Shown here one piece after another: positions 36,066-46,142 of a stretch of DNA of 64,000 nt. The notes beneath the pieces are model-generated. The model searched no databases. It worked only from the letters and a program-made list of their open reading frames with translations, and was not told the origin of the DNA. The position numbers and the translations under genes were made by a program. The first letter of the stretch is position 1, and every line of letters begins with the position of its first letter. Origin of the DNA: Chlorobiota bacterium (lineage in GTDB: Bacteria > Bacteroidota > Bacteroidia > Bacteroidales > Marinilabiliaceae); contig JAADEM010000020.1 of NCBI GenBank assembly GCA_013153405.1, forward strand, positions 1 through 64,000. The letters run 5' to 3'.

Positions 36066-36356
36066 ATGAAAGTAATAATAAAACCTATTGTAACAGAGAA
36101 GATGACAGAGTTAGGCGAGAAGCTTAACCGTTACGGCTTCGTTGTCGATAAAAGAGCTAACAAGCTTCAGATCAAAGATGCCGTTGAAGAACTGTACAAT
36201 GTAACCGTAACTGACGTCAATACCATGGTTTACGGAGGTAAAACCAAATCAAGGTATACCAAAAGCGGTGTCATTACAGGCAGAACCAACTCTTACAAGA
36301 AAGCTATAGTAACCTTAGCTGAGGGAGAAAATATTGATTTTTATAGCAATATATAA
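36066..36356 (+). CDS. rplW: 50S ribosomal protein L23
   Basis: 96 aa tunnel-exit protein that docks trigger factor and SRP. It opens KVIIKPIVTEKMTELGEKLN and has YGFVVDKRANKLQIKDAVEE and GVITGRTNSYKKAIVTL. A perfect AGGAGG (36053-36058), seven bases before the ATG, is unusual for this phylum, where Shine-Dalgarno sites are often absent. Confidence 0.97.
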   Translation: MKVIIKPIVTEKMTELGEKLNRYGFVVDKRANKLQIKDAVEELYNVTVTDVNTMVYGGKTKSRYTKSGVITGRTNSYKKAIVTLAEGENIDFYSNI

Positions 36357-36365
36357 TTTTAGATA

Positions 36366-37190
36366 ATGGCAGTAAGAAAATTAAAGCCCACAACACCGGG
36401 GCAGAGACACAAAGTTATTGGTGCATTTGACACAATTACCTCAAGTGTACCAGAGAAGTCCTTATTGCGACCAATAAAAAAAACCGGCGGACGTAACAAT
36501 CAGGGTAAAATGACCATGCGTTACATCGGCGGAGGTCACAAAAGGAGATACCGGGTAATTGATTTTAAGCGTAATAAAGACGGTGTTAAAGCAACAGTGG
36601 ATTCAATCCAGTACGATCCAAACCGAAGCGCTCGTATTGCGTTGCTAGTTTACGCTGATGGTGAGAAACGGTACATTCTTGCTCCTAATGGTTTAAAAGT
36701 TGGACAAGAGATCCAGTCAGGTCCTGGGGTTGCACCTGAGATCGGGAACTCTCTTCCTCTTTCCGACATCCCATTGGGTTCAATAATTCACAACATTGAA
36801 TTGCGTCCCGGACAGGGCGGAATTTTAGCCAGAAGTGCCGGTACTTTTGCCCAGCTCGCTGCCCGTGAGGGTAAGTATGCTGTAGTTAAATTACCATCCG
36901 GTGAAACAAGAATGATCCTGACTACATGTCGCGCTACTGTTGGTGCTGTTGGTAACTCAGACCATGCACTTGAAAAATCGGGTAAAGCCGGTCGTTCAAG
37001 ATGGCTGGGACGCAGACCAAGAGTTCGTGGAGTTGCAATGAACCCTGTCGATCACCCAATGGGTGGTGGTGAAGGACGTGCATCTGGAGGTCATCCTCGT
37101 TCACGTACAGGTGTACTTGCTAAGGGATATAAGACAAGACATGCTAAGAAGAAGTCTTCAAAGTACATTCTTGAAAAGAGAAAAAAATAA
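36366..37190 (+). CDS. rplB: 50S ribosomal protein L2
   Basis: 274 aa protein essential for peptidyl transferase. It begins [19 protein letters not shown]. It contains [20 protein letters not shown] and the conserved C-terminal region [20 protein letters not shown], with the functionally important His in that loop. It ends in a basic tail. Confidence 0.98.
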   Translation: MAVRKLKPTTPGQRHKVIGAFDTITSSVPEKSLLRPIKKTGGRNNQGKMTMRYIGGGHKRRYRVIDFKRNKDGVKATVDSIQYDPNRSARIALLVYADGEKRYILAPNGLKVGQEIQSGPGVAPEIGNSLPLSDIPLGSIIHNIELRPGQGGILARSAGTFAQLAAREGKYAVVKLPSGETRMILTTCRATVGAVGNSDHALEKSGKAGRSRWLGRRPRVRGVAMNPVDHPMGGGEGRASGGHPRSRTGVLAKGYKTRHAKKKSSKYILEKRKK

Positions 37191-37212
37191 CCGGTTAATT
37201 TAATTACAGATT

Positions 37213-37482
37213 ATGAGTAGATCATTAAAAAAAGGTCCCTTTATCGACTATAATTTAGAGAGAAAGGTTCTTGCCATGAATGAGTCAGGCAAGAAGACAG
37301 TCATTAAGACCTGGGCCAGAGCTTCCATGATTTCACCGGATTTCGTTGGACACACTATTGCAGTGCACAACGGAAATAAGTTTATTCCGGTTTACATTAC
37401 CGAAAACATGGTAGGGCATAAGTTAGGCGAATTTGCTCCCACACGCACCTTCCGTGGGCATGCTGGTAATAAAAAGAAGTAA
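37213..37482 (+). CDS. rpsS: 30S ribosomal protein S19
   Basis: 89 aa head protein contacting the A-site finger. It begins [38 protein letters not shown] and [20 protein letters not shown] are fully conserved. Confidence 0.98.
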   Translation: MSRSLKKGPFIDYNLERKVLAMNESGKKTVIKTWARASMISPDFVGHTIAVHNGNKFIPVYITENMVGHKLGEFAPTRTFRGHAGNKKK

Positions 37483-37519
37483 ACGTCTGGCAGTTTAAAA
37501 CTATTTTAAAACGAAAACA

Positions 37520-37939
37520 ATGGGTGCTAGAAAACGATTAAGAGCTGAAAAAATAAAAGAAGCCAAAAAACAACAGTTTTTTGCCAAGCTTAGAAATGTA
37601 CCAACCTCGCCTCGTAAAATGCGGCTTGTTGCCGATATGATTAGGGGTATGGAGGTAAATCAAGCGCTTGACGTCCTGAAGTTCTCTTCAAAAGAGGCTT
37701 CACGAAGGGTCGAAAAGCTGCTTCTGTCTGCTATCGCAAACTGGAAAGAGAAAAACGAAGGAGTTCGTTTGGAAGATGCTAATCTTTATGTAAAGGAAAT
37801 TTATGTAGATTCAGCACGTATTTTGAAAAGATTACGTCCGGCTCCTCAGGGCAGGGCTCATCGAATCAGAAAGAGATCCAATCACGTAACTCTTTTTGTT
37901 GATAGTAAAGTGTCTAACGAAGAAATTCAAAATAATTAA
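37520..37939 (+). CDS. rplV: 50S ribosomal protein L22
   Basis: 139 aa, slightly longer than the E. coli protein because of a basic N-terminal extension ([19 protein letters not shown]). [19 protein letters not shown] and the tunnel-loop region [20 protein letters not shown] are conserved. The loop is where macrolide-resistance changes occur in other species. Confidence 0.97.
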   Translation: MGARKRLRAEKIKEAKKQQFFAKLRNVPTSPRKMRLVADMIRGMEVNQALDVLKFSSKEASRRVEKLLLSAIANWKEKNEGVRLEDANLYVKEIYVDSARILKRLRPAPQGRAHRIRKRSNHVTLFVDSKVSNEEIQNN

Positions 37940-37947
37940 CGAGCTAT

Positions 37948-38655
37948 ATGGGACAAAAAGTAAATCCTATAAGTAACAGATTAGGGATTACCCGTGGATG
38001 GGACTCTAATTGGTTTGGCGGAAAAAACTACGGCGATAAACTGCTTGAGGATACAAAGATCCGCGAGTACCTTAATGCTCGTTTGGCAAAAGCCAGCATC
38101 TCCCGAATCATCATTGAGAGAACTCTCAAACTGGTTACAATTACTGTATTCACCGCACGTCCGGGAATCATAATTGGTAAAGGAGGACAGGAAGTTGACA
38201 AACTTAAGGAAGAGCTGAAAAAGCTTACCGATAAAGAGGTACAAATAAATATCTTTGAGATTAAAAGACCTGAACTTGACGCTATTATTGTTGCTAATAA
38301 CATAGCACGTCAGGTTGAAGGACGTATCGCTTACCGTCGTGCTGTAAAAATGGCCATCGCATCAACAATGCGTATGGGGGCTGAAGGTATCAAAGTGCAA
38401 ATCTCAGGCCGTTTGAACGGAGCTGAAATGGCACGTAGTGAAATGTATAAGGAAGGACGTACTCCTTTGCATACTTTCCGTGCAGATATCGATTATGCCA
38501 AAGTTGAAGCATTGACCAAAATGGGACTTATCGGAATCAAAGTTTGGATTATGAAAGGTGAAGTTTACGGAAAGAAAGACTTCTCACCAAACTTCGGTGC
38601 CAAGGAACAGGGAGGTCGTCGTCAGCACAAAGGCGGAAACCGCAGAAGAAAATAG
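37948..38655 (+). CDS. rpsC: 30S ribosomal protein S3
   Basis: 235 aa mRNA-entry protein. It begins [20 protein letters not shown], has a KH domain with [17 protein letters not shown] (residues about 65-85) and the C-terminal domain [20 protein letters not shown]. It ends in a basic tail. Confidence 0.98.
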   Translation: MGQKVNPISNRLGITRGWDSNWFGGKNYGDKLLEDTKIREYLNARLAKASISRIIIERTLKLVTITVFTARPGIIIGKGGQEVDKLKEELKKLTDKEVQINIFEIKRPELDAIIVANNIARQVEGRIAYRRAVKMAIASTMRMGAEGIKVQISGRLNGAEMARSEMYKEGRTPLHTFRADIDYAKVEALTKMGLIGIKVWIMKGEVYGKKDFSPNFGAKEQGGRRQHKGGNRRRK

Positions 38656-38684
38656 ATTCGGTAATCTTTAATTGATTAGGAAAA

Positions 38685-39119
38685 ATGTTACAACCGAAAA
38701 AAGTAAAATACAGAAGAAGGCAAAAAGGCCGGATGAAGGGTCTTGCCCAACGTGGCAATGAGATTGCATTCGGGTCTTTCGCTATAAAATCTTTGCAAAG
38801 CAAATGGATTACCAGTCGTCAGCTTGAAGCTGCCAGGGTTGCGGTAACACGCTACATGCAGCGTCAGGGACAGATCTGGATCAGAATATTTCCGGACAAA
38901 CCAATTACCAAAAAACCTGCAGAGGTTCGTATGGGTAAAGGAAAGGGTAGCCCGGAAGGATTTGTTGCTCCTGTTACTCCCGGAAGAATCATTATAGAAT
39001 GTGAGGGAGTGCCCTATGATGTAGCTAAAGAGGCATTGAGACTTGCTGCTCAGAAACTGCCTGTTACTACTAAATTTGTTGTGAGAAGGGATTATGTTGA
39101 ACCAGCAAAAGTAAAATAG
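38685..39119 (+). CDS. rplP: 50S ribosomal protein L16
   Basis: 144 aa. [20 protein letters not shown] opens it; [20 protein letters not shown], the conserved loop near the A-site tRNA, and the [18 protein letters not shown] helix identify it. rpmC starts after a single base. Confidence 0.98.
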   Translation: MLQPKKVKYRRRQKGRMKGLAQRGNEIAFGSFAIKSLQSKWITSRQLEAARVAVTRYMQRQGQIWIRIFPDKPITKKPAEVRMGKGKGSPEGFVAPVTPGRIIIECEGVPYDVAKEALRLAAQKLPVTTKFVVRRDYVEPAKVK

Positions 39120-39120
39120 G

Positions 39121-39315
39121 ATGAAGACATCAGAGATAAAGGAAATGACGATCAGCGACATAGAAGAGAGAATCGAGAACGAAAAGCTCGCTCTTCAACA
39201 GCTGGAACTGAATCATAGTGTTTCTCCGTTGGATAATCCTATGAAGATAAGACATGCCCGCAGAAACATTGCACGCTTAATGACAGTTTTGCGTCAAAAG
39301 CAATTACAAAAATAA
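39121..39315 (+). CDS. rpmC: 50S ribosomal protein L29
   Basis: 64 aa two-helix protein at the tunnel exit: MKTSEIKEMTISDIEERIEN, then HSVSPLDNPMKIRHARRNIA, which is the conserved second helix. Tight spacing to both neighbours (1 and 9 bases). Confidence 0.96.
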   Translation: MKTSEIKEMTISDIEERIENEKLALQQLELNHSVSPLDNPMKIRHARRNIARLMTVLRQKQLQK

Positions 39316-39324
39316 AAATAGGCG

Positions 39325-39582
39325 ATGGAGACTAGAAATCTTAGAAAAACAAGAACAGGCATAGTGGTCAGCAACAAAATGGATAAGTCCATAGTGGTTG
39401 CAGTTGAGATTCGCGAAAAACACCCCATTTACGGTAAATTCGTGAAGAAGACCAAAAAATATCATGCCCACGATAATGAAAACACCTGTAACATTGGGGA
39501 CACCGTGAAGATCATGGAAACACGTCCTTTAAGTAAAACAAAAAGGTGGAGATTAGTAGAAGTAATTGAAAGAGCTAAGTAA
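39325..39582 (+). CDS. rpsQ: 30S ribosomal protein S17
   Basis: 85 aa OB-fold primary rRNA-binding protein. [37 protein letters not shown] and the [19 protein letters not shown] end are conserved. Confidence 0.97.
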   Translation: METRNLRKTRTGIVVSNKMDKSIVVAVEIREKHPIYGKFVKKTKKYHAHDNENTCNIGDTVKIMETRPLSKTKRWRLVEVIERAK

Positions 39583-39584
39583 TC

Positions 39585-39950
39585 ATGATACAACAAGAAA
39601 CAAGATTAGTAGTTGCCGATAACAGTGGAGCCAAAGAGGCATTATGCATCCGTGTACTTGGTGGTACAAGACGCCGCTATGCCAGTATTGGTGATCGTAT
39701 CGTAGTAACTGTGAAAAGCGCTTTGCCTGGCAGCGACATGAAAAAAGGTACTGTAAGCAAAGCTGTAGTTGTTAGAACGAAAAAAGAAGTAAGACGTCCT
39801 GACGGCTCTTACATTCGTTTTGATGAAAATGCATGTGTATTAATCAATGAGGCCGGGGAAATTAGAGGAACCCGTATCTTTGGTCCTGTAGCTCGCGAAC
39901 TCAGGGAAAATTATATGAAGATAGTTTCTTTAGCGCCTGAAGTACTTTAA
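39585..39950 (+). CDS. rplN: 50S ribosomal protein L14
   Basis: 121 aa. [20 protein letters not shown] and the [20 protein letters not shown] end are conserved. It contacts 16S rRNA across the subunit interface and is the binding site for ribosome silencing factor in other bacteria. Confidence 0.98.
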   Translation: MIQQETRLVVADNSGAKEALCIRVLGGTRRRYASIGDRIVVTVKSALPGSDMKKGTVSKAVVVRTKKEVRRPDGSYIRFDENACVLINEAGEIRGTRIFGPVARELRENYMKIVSLAPEVL

Positions 39951-39970
39951 TATTTAAACATTTTAGAAAA

Positions 39971-40288
39971 ATGGCAAAATTACATATTAAAAAAGGCGAC
40001 ACCGTAATAGTGAATTCCGGTGTTAACAAAGGCAAAGAAGGAAAAGTCCTCCAGGTTTTTCCTGATAAGAAAAGGGCCATAGTTGAAGGTATCAATATGG
40101 TGAGCAAACATACTAAACCTAATGCAGAGAATCCGCAGGGTGGTATAATTAAGAAAGAAGCTCCCATTCACATTTCAAACCTGAATGTGAAAGATCCTTC
40201 TACCGGAAAGCCAACCCGTATTGGCCGTAAATTAGTTGATGGTAAATTAGTACGTTACGCTAAAAAATCAGGGGAGGAGATTAAGTAA
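39971..40288 (+). CDS. rplX: 50S ribosomal protein L24
   Basis: 105 aa assembly-initiator protein with a KOW motif ([20 protein letters not shown]). It also has [20 protein letters not shown]. Its stop overlaps the rplE ATG by one base (TAATG). Confidence 0.97.
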   Translation: MAKLHIKKGDTVIVNSGVNKGKEGKVLQVFPDKKRAIVEGINMVSKHTKPNAENPQGGIIKKEAPIHISNLNVKDPSTGKPTRIGRKLVDGKLVRYAKKSGEEIK

Positions 40289-40842
40289 TGGAAGCAGCTA
40301 CATTAAAAACACAATACAAGGAACAAATTACACCCGCTCTGGTAAAAGAGTTCGGTTATAAAAGTGTAATGCAGGTTCCAAAGCTGGAAAAAATCGTTCT
40401 TAACGTAGGTCTCGGTGCTGCAGTAGCAGACAAAAAACTTATTGACAAAGCGATTGATGAACTTACATTAATTACCGGCCAGAAAGCAGTTGCCCGTCTT
40501 TCGAAGAAAGACGTATCAAACTTTAAACTGCGTAAGAAGATGCCTATCGGAGCGATGGTAACTCTGCGCGGAACAAAAATGTATGAATTCCTCGAGCGTT
40601 TGATTCGTGTGGCATTGCCCCGTATCCGCGACTTTAAAGGAATCAGCAGTAAGCTTGACGGTCATGGTAATTATACTCTTGGAATTGAGGAACAAATAAT
40701 ATTCCCGGAAATAAATATTGACAATGTTAGTAGAATTACCGGAATGAATATTACTTTTGTGACCTCTGCGAAAACAGATGAAGAGGCATATGCCCTTTTA
40801 AAAGAATTTGGTTTACCGTTTAAGAACTTAAAAAAGAGCTGA
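40288..40842 (+). CDS. rplE: 50S ribosomal protein L5
   Basis: 184 aa 5S rRNA-binding protein. Conserved segments: [58 protein letters not shown] and [16 protein letters not shown]. It is the first spc-type gene regulated by S8 in E. coli; no S8-like hairpin was noted at its start here. Confidence 0.98.
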   Translation: MEAATLKTQYKEQITPALVKEFGYKSVMQVPKLEKIVLNVGLGAAVADKKLIDKAIDELTLITGQKAVARLSKKDVSNFKLRKKMPIGAMVTLRGTKMYEFLERLIRVALPRIRDFKGISSKLDGHGNYTLGIEEQIIFPEINIDNVSRITGMNITFVTSAKTDEEAYALLKEFGLPFKNLKKS

Positions 40843-40845
40843 TAT

Positions 40846-41115
40846 ATGGCTAAGGAATCAATGAAAGCCCGTGAGGTAAAAAGGGCTAAGCTTGTTGCCA
40901 AGTACGCTGCCAAAAGAGCCAGACTGAAGGAAGAGGGAGATTACATTGGGTTGCAAAAACTCCCTAAGAACTCGTCACCGGTACGTATGCACAACCGTTG
41001 CAAAATTACCGGTCGTCCGAAAGGATACATGAGACAGTTTGGTATTTCAAGGATCCAGTTCCGCGAAATGGCTTCTGCCGGTCTTATACCCGGTATTAAA
41101 AAAGCAAGTTGGTAA
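40846..41115 (+). CDS. rpsN: 30S ribosomal protein S14, zinc-free type
   Basis: 89 aa long form without the CxxC zinc ribbon: [20 protein letters not shown], then [20 protein letters not shown] and [17 protein letters not shown]. Only one Cys remains at the former ligand site. It is followed by an unusually long 110-base gap containing two hairpins before rpsH. Confidence 0.97.
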   Translation: MAKESMKAREVKRAKLVAKYAAKRARLKEEGDYIGLQKLPKNSSPVRMHNRCKITGRPKGYMRQFGISRIQFREMASAGLIPGIKKASW

Positions 41116-41127
41116 ACAACAAAATTA

Positions 41128-41210
41128 AATTGCATATTGAGGCACCTGCAGCAGTATGCAATTGTTAATAAACAGAGTGTTAAATATTGTCTCGCTTCGG
41201 CGTGATCAAT
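41128..41210 (+). promoter_or_regulatory. Two hairpins between rpsN and rpsH
   Basis: Hairpin 1: AATTGCATA (41128-41136) pairs perfectly with TATGCAATT (41155-41163). Hairpin 2: ATTGTCTCGC (41186-41195) pairs with GCGTGATCAAT (41200-41210), with one T-T mismatch and one bulged T, closing a TTCG tetraloop. The second ends 15 bases before the rpsH ATG. All other spc gaps are under 32 bases. A ribosomal-protein autoregulatory element is inferred. Confidence 0.5.
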
Positions 41211-41225
41211 TTAAACTTAAGTAAA

Positions 41226-41621
41226 ATGACAGATCCAGTAGCGGATTTCCTGACGCGAATCAGGAATGCAATTCAGGCAGGACACAGAGTAGTGGAGATT
41301 CCTGCCTCGAATTTGAAAAGGGAAATGACAAAAATCCTTTTCGACAAGGGTTACATCCTGAACTATAAGTTCATAGATGATAACAAGCAGGGCATCATAA
41401 AGATAGCCCTTAAGTATGATCCGGTATCTAAACATCCGGCCATCAAAAATCTTAAAAGAATTAGTACTCCCGGTTTGCGTAAGTATGTGGGGCATAGAGA
41501 CTTGCCGCGTGTGCTTAACGGACTCGGTATTGCCATTCTTTCAACTTCTAAAGGTGTAATGACCGATAAGGAGGCTCGTTTGAAGAATGTAGGGGGTGAA
41601 GTTTTGTGTTACGTTTATTAA
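41226..41621 (+). CDS. rpsH: 30S ribosomal protein S8
   Basis: 131 aa from ATG 41226, which gives the family start [20 protein letters not shown]; an upstream TTG at 41187 lies inside a hairpin and is rejected. The end, [20 protein letters not shown], is conserved. S8 is a primary 16S rRNA-binding protein and in E. coli the repressor of the spc operon. The two hairpins just upstream make self-regulation plausible. Confidence 0.97.
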   Translation: MTDPVADFLTRIRNAIQAGHRVVEIPASNLKREMTKILFDKGYILNYKFIDDNKQGIIKIALKYDPVSKHPAIKNLKRISTPGLRKYVGHRDLPRVLNGLGIAILSTSKGVMTDKEARLKNVGGEVLCYVY

Positions 41622-41638
41622 AAGAGGAGGAATTAATT

Positions 41639-42190
41639 ATGTCAAGAATTGGAAAAGCGCCGATTACAATTCCCTCAGGAGTAAATGTAACTGTAAAAGG
41701 GAACGTTGTAACAGTAAAAGGGCCAAAAGGCGAACTTACTCAGGAAATAGCCCCTTCTATTACCGTAGAAGTTAAAGATGGTCAGGTAGAGCTTAAAAGA
41801 GCTACCGAGAGTAAACAGGATAAATCGTATCACGGATTATACCGTTCACTTATAAACAATATGGTGATTGGTGTATCTCAGGGATATAAGAAAGAACTGG
41901 AACTTGTTGGTGTTGGTTATCGTGCCACATCACAGGGACAATTGCTTGAACTTGCATTAGGGTATTCACACCCTATACAAATGATGCTGCCTCCTGAGAT
42001 TAAAGTTAATGCCGTAACTGACAGGAAGAGTAATCCTTTAATTACTCTTGAGTCAATCGACAAACAGTTATTAGGACAGGTTTGCGCCAAAATCCGTTCA
42101 CTTCGTAAAGTAGAGCCTTATAAAGGTAAGGGTGTTCGCTTTAAAGGTGAAGAGGTTCGTCGTAAAGCCGGTAAGTCTGCTAAAGTTTAA
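41639..42190 (+). CDS. rplF: 50S ribosomal protein L6
   Basis: 183 aa. The start at ATG 41639 ([15 protein letters not shown]) is set by the family N-terminus and by a perfect AGGAGG at 41625-41630; an in-frame GTG at 41606 would overlap rpsH and is rejected. The C-terminal [20 protein letters not shown] motif of the sarcin-ricin-loop-binding domain is intact. Confidence 0.97.
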   Translation: MSRIGKAPITIPSGVNVTVKGNVVTVKGPKGELTQEIAPSITVEVKDGQVELKRATESKQDKSYHGLYRSLINNMVIGVSQGYKKELELVGVGYRATSQGQLLELALGYSHPIQMMLPPEIKVNAVTDRKSNPLITLESIDKQLLGQVCAKIRSLRKVEPYKGKGVRFKGEEVRRKAGKSAKV

Positions 42191-42210
42191 CAATTTTAAT
42201 TAAAGGAGTT

Positions 42211-42561
42211 ATGGCTTTTTCGAAAATAGAAAGAAGAACAAAGATAAAAAAACGGATCCGCAAACATATTAACGGAACCGCAGAGCGTCCCAGGATGTCA
42301 GTATTCAGAAGCAATAAACAAATTTATGTTCAGCTTATTGATGATATTCAGGGAAAAACAATACTTTCAGCATCATCGAAAGAAGTAGGTGATGAGAAAG
42401 TTACCAAGATTGAGCAGGCCGCCAAAGTTGGTAAACTTATTGGTGAGAAGGCTATAAAAGCCGGAATCAAAACAGTTGTGTTCGATCGTAACGGTTATTT
42501 ATATCATGGTAGAGTTAAACAATTAGCCGACGCAGCCAGAGAAGCCGGGCTTAAATTCTAA
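42211..42561 (+). CDS. rplR: 50S ribosomal protein L18
   Basis: 116 aa 5S rRNA-binding protein: [20 protein letters not shown] in the core, and the C-terminal [20 protein letters not shown] and [13 protein letters not shown] precedes the ATG. Confidence 0.97.
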   Translation: MAFSKIERRTKIKKRIRKHINGTAERPRMSVFRSNKQIYVQLIDDIQGKTILSASSKEVGDEKVTKIEQAAKVGKLIGEKAIKAGIKTVVFDRNGYLYHGRVKQLADAAREAGLKF

Positions 42562-42567
42562 ACAACT

Positions 42568-43083
42568 ATGGATAAGAGTAAAAGAGTAAAAAGTAATAAT
42601 GATCTTGAACTGAAAGATCGCCTGGTTGCCATAAACAGGGTAACCAAAGTAACTAAAGGTGGTAGAACCTTCAGTTTTTCGGCCATTGTTGTGGTAGGTA
42701 ACGAAAACGGCATCGTTGGCTGGGGACTGGGTAAAGCAGGTGAAGTAACTACTGCCATTGCCAAGGGAGTTGAAGCTGCCAAAAAGAACCTGGTTAAAGT
42801 ACCTATACTTAAAGGTACTATTCCTCACGAACAAACAGCACATTACGGTGGTGCAAGGGTATTCCTGAAGCCTGCCTCACACGGTACCGGAGTTAAGGCC
42901 GGTGGTGCGATGCGTGCTGTACTTGAGAGTGTTGGTGTAACCGACGTTCTGGCAAAGTCTAAAGGTTCGTCTAACCCTCATAACCTTGTTAAAGCAACAA
43001 TTGAAGCTTTGATGGAGATGCGCGATGCATATACAGTAGCTCAGCACAGAGGTGTTAGTATGGATAAAGTGTTTAACGGTTAA
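42568..43083 (+). CDS. rpsE: 30S ribosomal protein S5
   Basis: 171 aa. It has the double-stranded-RNA-binding N-domain ([40 protein letters not shown]). The second domain has [20 protein letters not shown] and [20 protein letters not shown]. It maintains decoding fidelity together with S4. Confidence 0.98.
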   Translation: MDKSKRVKSNNDLELKDRLVAINRVTKVTKGGRTFSFSAIVVVGNENGIVGWGLGKAGEVTTAIAKGVEAAKKNLVKVPILKGTIPHEQTAHYGGARVFLKPASHGTGVKAGGAMRAVLESVGVTDVLAKSKGSSNPHNLVKATIEALMEMRDAYTVAQHRGVSMDKVFNG

Positions 43084-43095
43084 TACATAAATACG

Positions 43096-43272
43096 ATGGC
43101 AAAGATTAAGATAACACAGGTTAAAAGCAAGATTGGTGCTCCAGAGCGTCAGAAAAGAACTCTTGCTGCTTTGGGATTGAAAAAACTGCATCAGACTGTT
43201 GAACATGATGATACTCCCGTAATACTGGGAATGGTAGAGAAGGTTAAGCACCTTGTTACCGTTGAGAAATAA
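43096..43272 (+). CDS. rpmD: 50S ribosomal protein L30
   Basis: 58 aa: MAKIKITQVKSKIGAPERQK, followed by RTLAALGLKKLHQTVEHDD and the end MVEKVKHLVTVEK. Short, but every conserved feature of L30 is present and it holds the usual place between rpsE and rplO (12- and 30-base gaps). Confidence 0.97.
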   Translation: MAKIKITQVKSKIGAPERQKRTLAALGLKKLHQTVEHDDTPVILGMVEKVKHLVTVEK

Positions 43273-43302
43273 TATTAACGAACTAAGTACAGTTATACAG
43301 AT

Positions 43303-43749
43303 ATGGACTTAAGTAATTTAAAACCGGCTAAAGGATCTACCAAATCCGATAAGCGCATAGGGCGTGGACAGGGAACTGGAAGAGGAGGCACATCAACCCG
43401 TGGACACAAGGGAGCCAAATCAAGGTCCGGATACTCTCGTAAGTTCGGATTCGAAGGAGGTCAGATGCCTTTGCAGCGCAGGGTTCCTAAATTTGGATTC
43501 AAGAACATTAACAGAGTAGAATACAAAGCTATTAATATTGAGGTGCTTCAGGCACTTGCAGAAAAGAACGGCGTTACCGTTATTGATCCTGAACTCTTAA
43601 GAAGTGCCGGAATGGTACGTAAGAATGATAAGGTGAAGATTCTCGGTAAAGGAACCTTAACTTCAAAACTTGAAGTTAAAGCGCATGCATTTTCTAAATC
43701 TGCAGCTGAAGCTATTGAAGCAGCTCAGGGAACCGTAGTAAAACTTTAG
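43303..43749 (+). CDS. rplO: 50S ribosomal protein L15
   Basis: 148 aa. The Gly/Arg-rich N-terminal extension GRGQGTGRGGTSTRGHKGAK then GFEGGQMPLQRRVPKFGF is typical, and KVKILGKGTLTSKLEVKAHA is the conserved C-domain. secY follows after 4 bases. Confidence 0.97.
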   Translation: MDLSNLKPAKGSTKSDKRIGRGQGTGRGGTSTRGHKGAKSRSGYSRKFGFEGGQMPLQRRVPKFGFKNINRVEYKAINIEVLQALAEKNGVTVIDPELLRSAGMVRKNDKVKILGKGTLTSKLEVKAHAFSKSAAEAIEAAQGTVVKL

Positions 43750-43753
43750 ATTA

Positions 43754-45100
43754 ATGAAACTAGTCGAAACTATCCGTAACATCTGGAAAATCGAGGATCT
43801 TAAAACTCGTATTTTAACCACTCTGGGATTTATATTAGTATACAGGCTTGGCTCTTTTGTGGTTTTGCCAGGTATTGATCCTGCAAAACTTGCAGGTTTG
43901 AGCCAGCAAACACGTGAAGGAGTTATGGGCCTTCTCGATATGTTTTCAGGTGGAGCTTTCTCCAATGCATCAATATTTGCATTGGGAATTATGCCTTACA
44001 TCTCTGCATCTATTGTTGTGCAGTTGCTGGGCATGGCGATTCCTTATTTCCAGAAGCTACAACGTGAAGGAGAAAGTGGTCGACGTAAGATAAATCAGAT
44101 TACCCGTTACCTAACGGTGTTAATTCTGCTTGTTCAGGCCCCGGGTTACCTTGCCAACCTCGCAAGTCAGGCCGGCGATGCTATAATGGAACATGGCTGG
44201 GGATTTAATGTCACCAGTACCATTATACTTACAGCCGGTACAATGTTTGTAATGTGGCTGGGTGAGCGTATTACTGATAAAGGTATCGGAAACGGTATAT
44301 CACTTATCATCATGATTGGTATCATTGCGCGTCTTCCTCAGGCATTTTTTGCCGAGCTTATTTCGCGTCTTGAGGCTACTGCCGGAGGTGGTGGTCTTGT
44401 TATGTTGCTAATCGAATTGGTAATTCTGTTCTTTGTATTTATGGGAACTATCCTGTTGGTACAGGGAACACGTCGTATTCCGGTTCAATATGCAAAACGT
44501 ATTGTAGGAAACAAACAGTATGGAGGTGTGCGTCAGTATATACCTCTTAAGGTAAATGCAGCAGGAGTAATGCCTATCATTTTTGCACAGGCAATAATGT
44601 TTATTCCGGTTACTGTTGCAGGTTTTGTAAACAGTGATTCAGCTACAGGATTTGCAGCTGTGTTTGCAGATATTACCGGTTTCTGGTACAATTTTGTTTA
44701 TGCACTTATGATCATAGCCTTTACATATTTTTATACTGCTATTACCATCAATCCTACTCAGATGGCTGAGGATATGAAACGTAACGGAGGTTTTATTCCG
44801 GGTGTTAAGCCGGGACGTAAAACAGTTGAGTATCTTGACTCTGTAATGTCAAAAATTACTCTTCCGGGATCTATATTCCTTGCAATAATTGCCATATTGC
44901 CTGCTTTCGCCATGATGGCCGGAGTGGAGCGTTCATTCGCATATTTTTATGGTGGAACATCTCTGTTGATTCTTGTGGGTGTTATTCTTGATACCCTTCA
45001 GCAAATTGAAAGTCACCTGTTGATGAGGCATTATGACGGTTTGATGAAATCAGGCAGGATAAAAGGTCGTACCGGTGGTGGTGCACAGGCAATGTATTAA
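43754..45100 (+). CDS. secY: Preprotein translocase subunit SecY
   Basis: 448 aa channel of the Sec translocon with ten membrane helices. Signatures: LDMFSGGAFSNASIFALGIM (plug/TM2 region), GESGRRKINQITRYLTV, RIPVQYAKRIVGNKQYGG and NPTQMAEDMKRNGGFIPGVK. The cytoplasmic C-tail ends KGRTGGGAQAMY. It sits between rplO and map, with no adk. Confidence 0.98.
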   Translation: MKLVETIRNIWKIEDLKTRILTTLGFILVYRLGSFVVLPGIDPAKLAGLSQQTREGVMGLLDMFSGGAFSNASIFALGIMPYISASIVVQLLGMAIPYFQKLQREGESGRRKINQITRYLTVLILLVQAPGYLANLASQAGDAIMEHGWGFNVTSTIILTAGTMFVMWLGERITDKGIGNGISLIIMIGIIARLPQAFFAELISRLEATAGGGGLVMLLIELVILFFVFMGTILLVQGTRRIPVQYAKRIVGNKQYGGVRQYIPLKVNAAGVMPIIFAQAIMFIPVTVAGFVNSDSATGFAAVFADITGFWYNFVYALMIIAFTYFYTAITINPTQMAEDMKRNGGFIPGVKPGRKTVEYLDSVMSKITLPGSIFLAIIAILPAFAMMAGVERSFAYFYGGTSLLILVGVILDTLQQIESHLLMRHYDGLMKSGRIKGRTGGGAQAMY

Positions 45101-45123
45101 TCTGTATTGTAGAGAGGCTGGTA

Positions 45124-45909
45124 ATGATCTATTTAAAGACTGATGAAGAAATTGAACTGATGCGGGAGAGTAACCTTTTGGTTGCCCGTACTCTTGCAGA
45201 AGTTGCCAGGCATATAAAGCCAGGTGTTTCTACATTGGAGCTTGATAAGGTTGCAGAAAAATTTATAAGAGATAATAATGGTGTTCCGGGTTTTCTTGGT
45301 TATCACGGATTCCCGAACACATTATGTACTTCTGTTAACGAACAGGTTGTACACGGAATTCCAAATAAAAAACCATTGAAAGAAGGAGATGTTGTGTCGG
45401 TTGATTGCGGAGCCCTTCTTAATGGTTTTTATGGTGATTCGGCATATACTTTTTGTGTGGGTGATGTTAAACCTGAAATAAAGGCATTACTCGAGGCAAC
45501 CAAAGAGGCCTTGTATTTAGGTATCGAGAATGCTGTGGAAGGAAAAAGACTGGGTGATGTTGGGTTTGCCATCCAGAATCATGTTGAATCAAAAGGATAT
45601 TCTGTAGTACGTGAAATGGTTGGTCATGGTATTGGCAGAAACCTCCATGAAGCTCCTGAAGTTCCGAATTACGGAAGAAGGGGAAACGGTGTGAAATTAA
45701 AAAGTGGAATGGTTATTGCTATTGAGCCGATGATCAATCTAGGAAAAAGGAATATCGTTCAGGAAAACGACGGTTGGACTATAAGAACAGCAGACCGTAG
45801 TGTTTCGGCCCACTTTGAACATACTCTTGCAGTAAGGAAAGGTGAAGCAGATATTCTTTCCAGTTTTAAATTTGTAGAAGAAGTATTATCTTTGCAGTCT
45901 GAAAAATAA
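45124..45909 (+). CDS. map: Type I methionine aminopeptidase
   Basis: 261 aa enzyme removing the initiator Met from new proteins. The five metal ligands are visible: Asp in VVSVDCGALL, Asp in NGFYGDSAYTF, His in MVGHGIGRNLHE, Glu in IAIEPMINLG and Glu in VQENDGWTI. The substrate-binding His is in LGYHGFPNTLCTSVNEQVVH. It is placed after secY and before infA, as in many Bacteroidota. Confidence 0.97.
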   Translation: MIYLKTDEEIELMRESNLLVARTLAEVARHIKPGVSTLELDKVAEKFIRDNNGVPGFLGYHGFPNTLCTSVNEQVVHGIPNKKPLKEGDVVSVDCGALLNGFYGDSAYTFCVGDVKPEIKALLEATKEALYLGIENAVEGKRLGDVGFAIQNHVESKGYSVVREMVGHGIGRNLHEAPEVPNYGRRGNGVKLKSGMVIAIEPMINLGKRNIVQENDGWTIRTADRSVSAHFEHTLAVRKGEADILSSFKFVEEVLSLQSEK

Positions 45910-45923
45910 AAAGTTAAAAGATT

Positions 45924-46142
45924 ATGGCTAAACAGCCCTCAATAGAACAAGACGGAACGATCATTGAAGCACTCTCAAACGCGATGTTTCGCGTTGAATT
46001 AGAGAATGGTCACATTATTACAGCACACATCAGCGGTAAGATGCGTATGCACTATATCCGTATTTTACCCGGTGACCGTGTGAAAGTAGAGATGTCACCT
46101 TATGATCTCACAAAAGGTAGAATAACATACAGATACAAATAA
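45924..46142 (+). CDS. infA: Translation initiation factor IF-1
   Basis: 72 aa OB-fold protein that occupies the A site during initiation. [20 protein letters not shown] opens it, and [20 protein letters not shown] and [18 protein letters not shown] are nearly invariant. It lies 14 bases after map. Confidence 0.98.
   Translation: MAKQPSIEQDGTIIEALSNAMFRVELENGHIITAHISGKMRMHYIRILPGDRVKVEMSPYDLTKGRITYRYK

Noticed and set aside
41187-41225. TTG-initiated N-terminal extension of S8
   Set aside because: The extension lies in the hairpin region and S8 proteins begin at MTDP.
41606-41638. GTG-initiated extension of L6
   Set aside because: It overlaps rpsH and ignores the AGGAGG-spaced ATG at 41639 that gives the family N-terminus.
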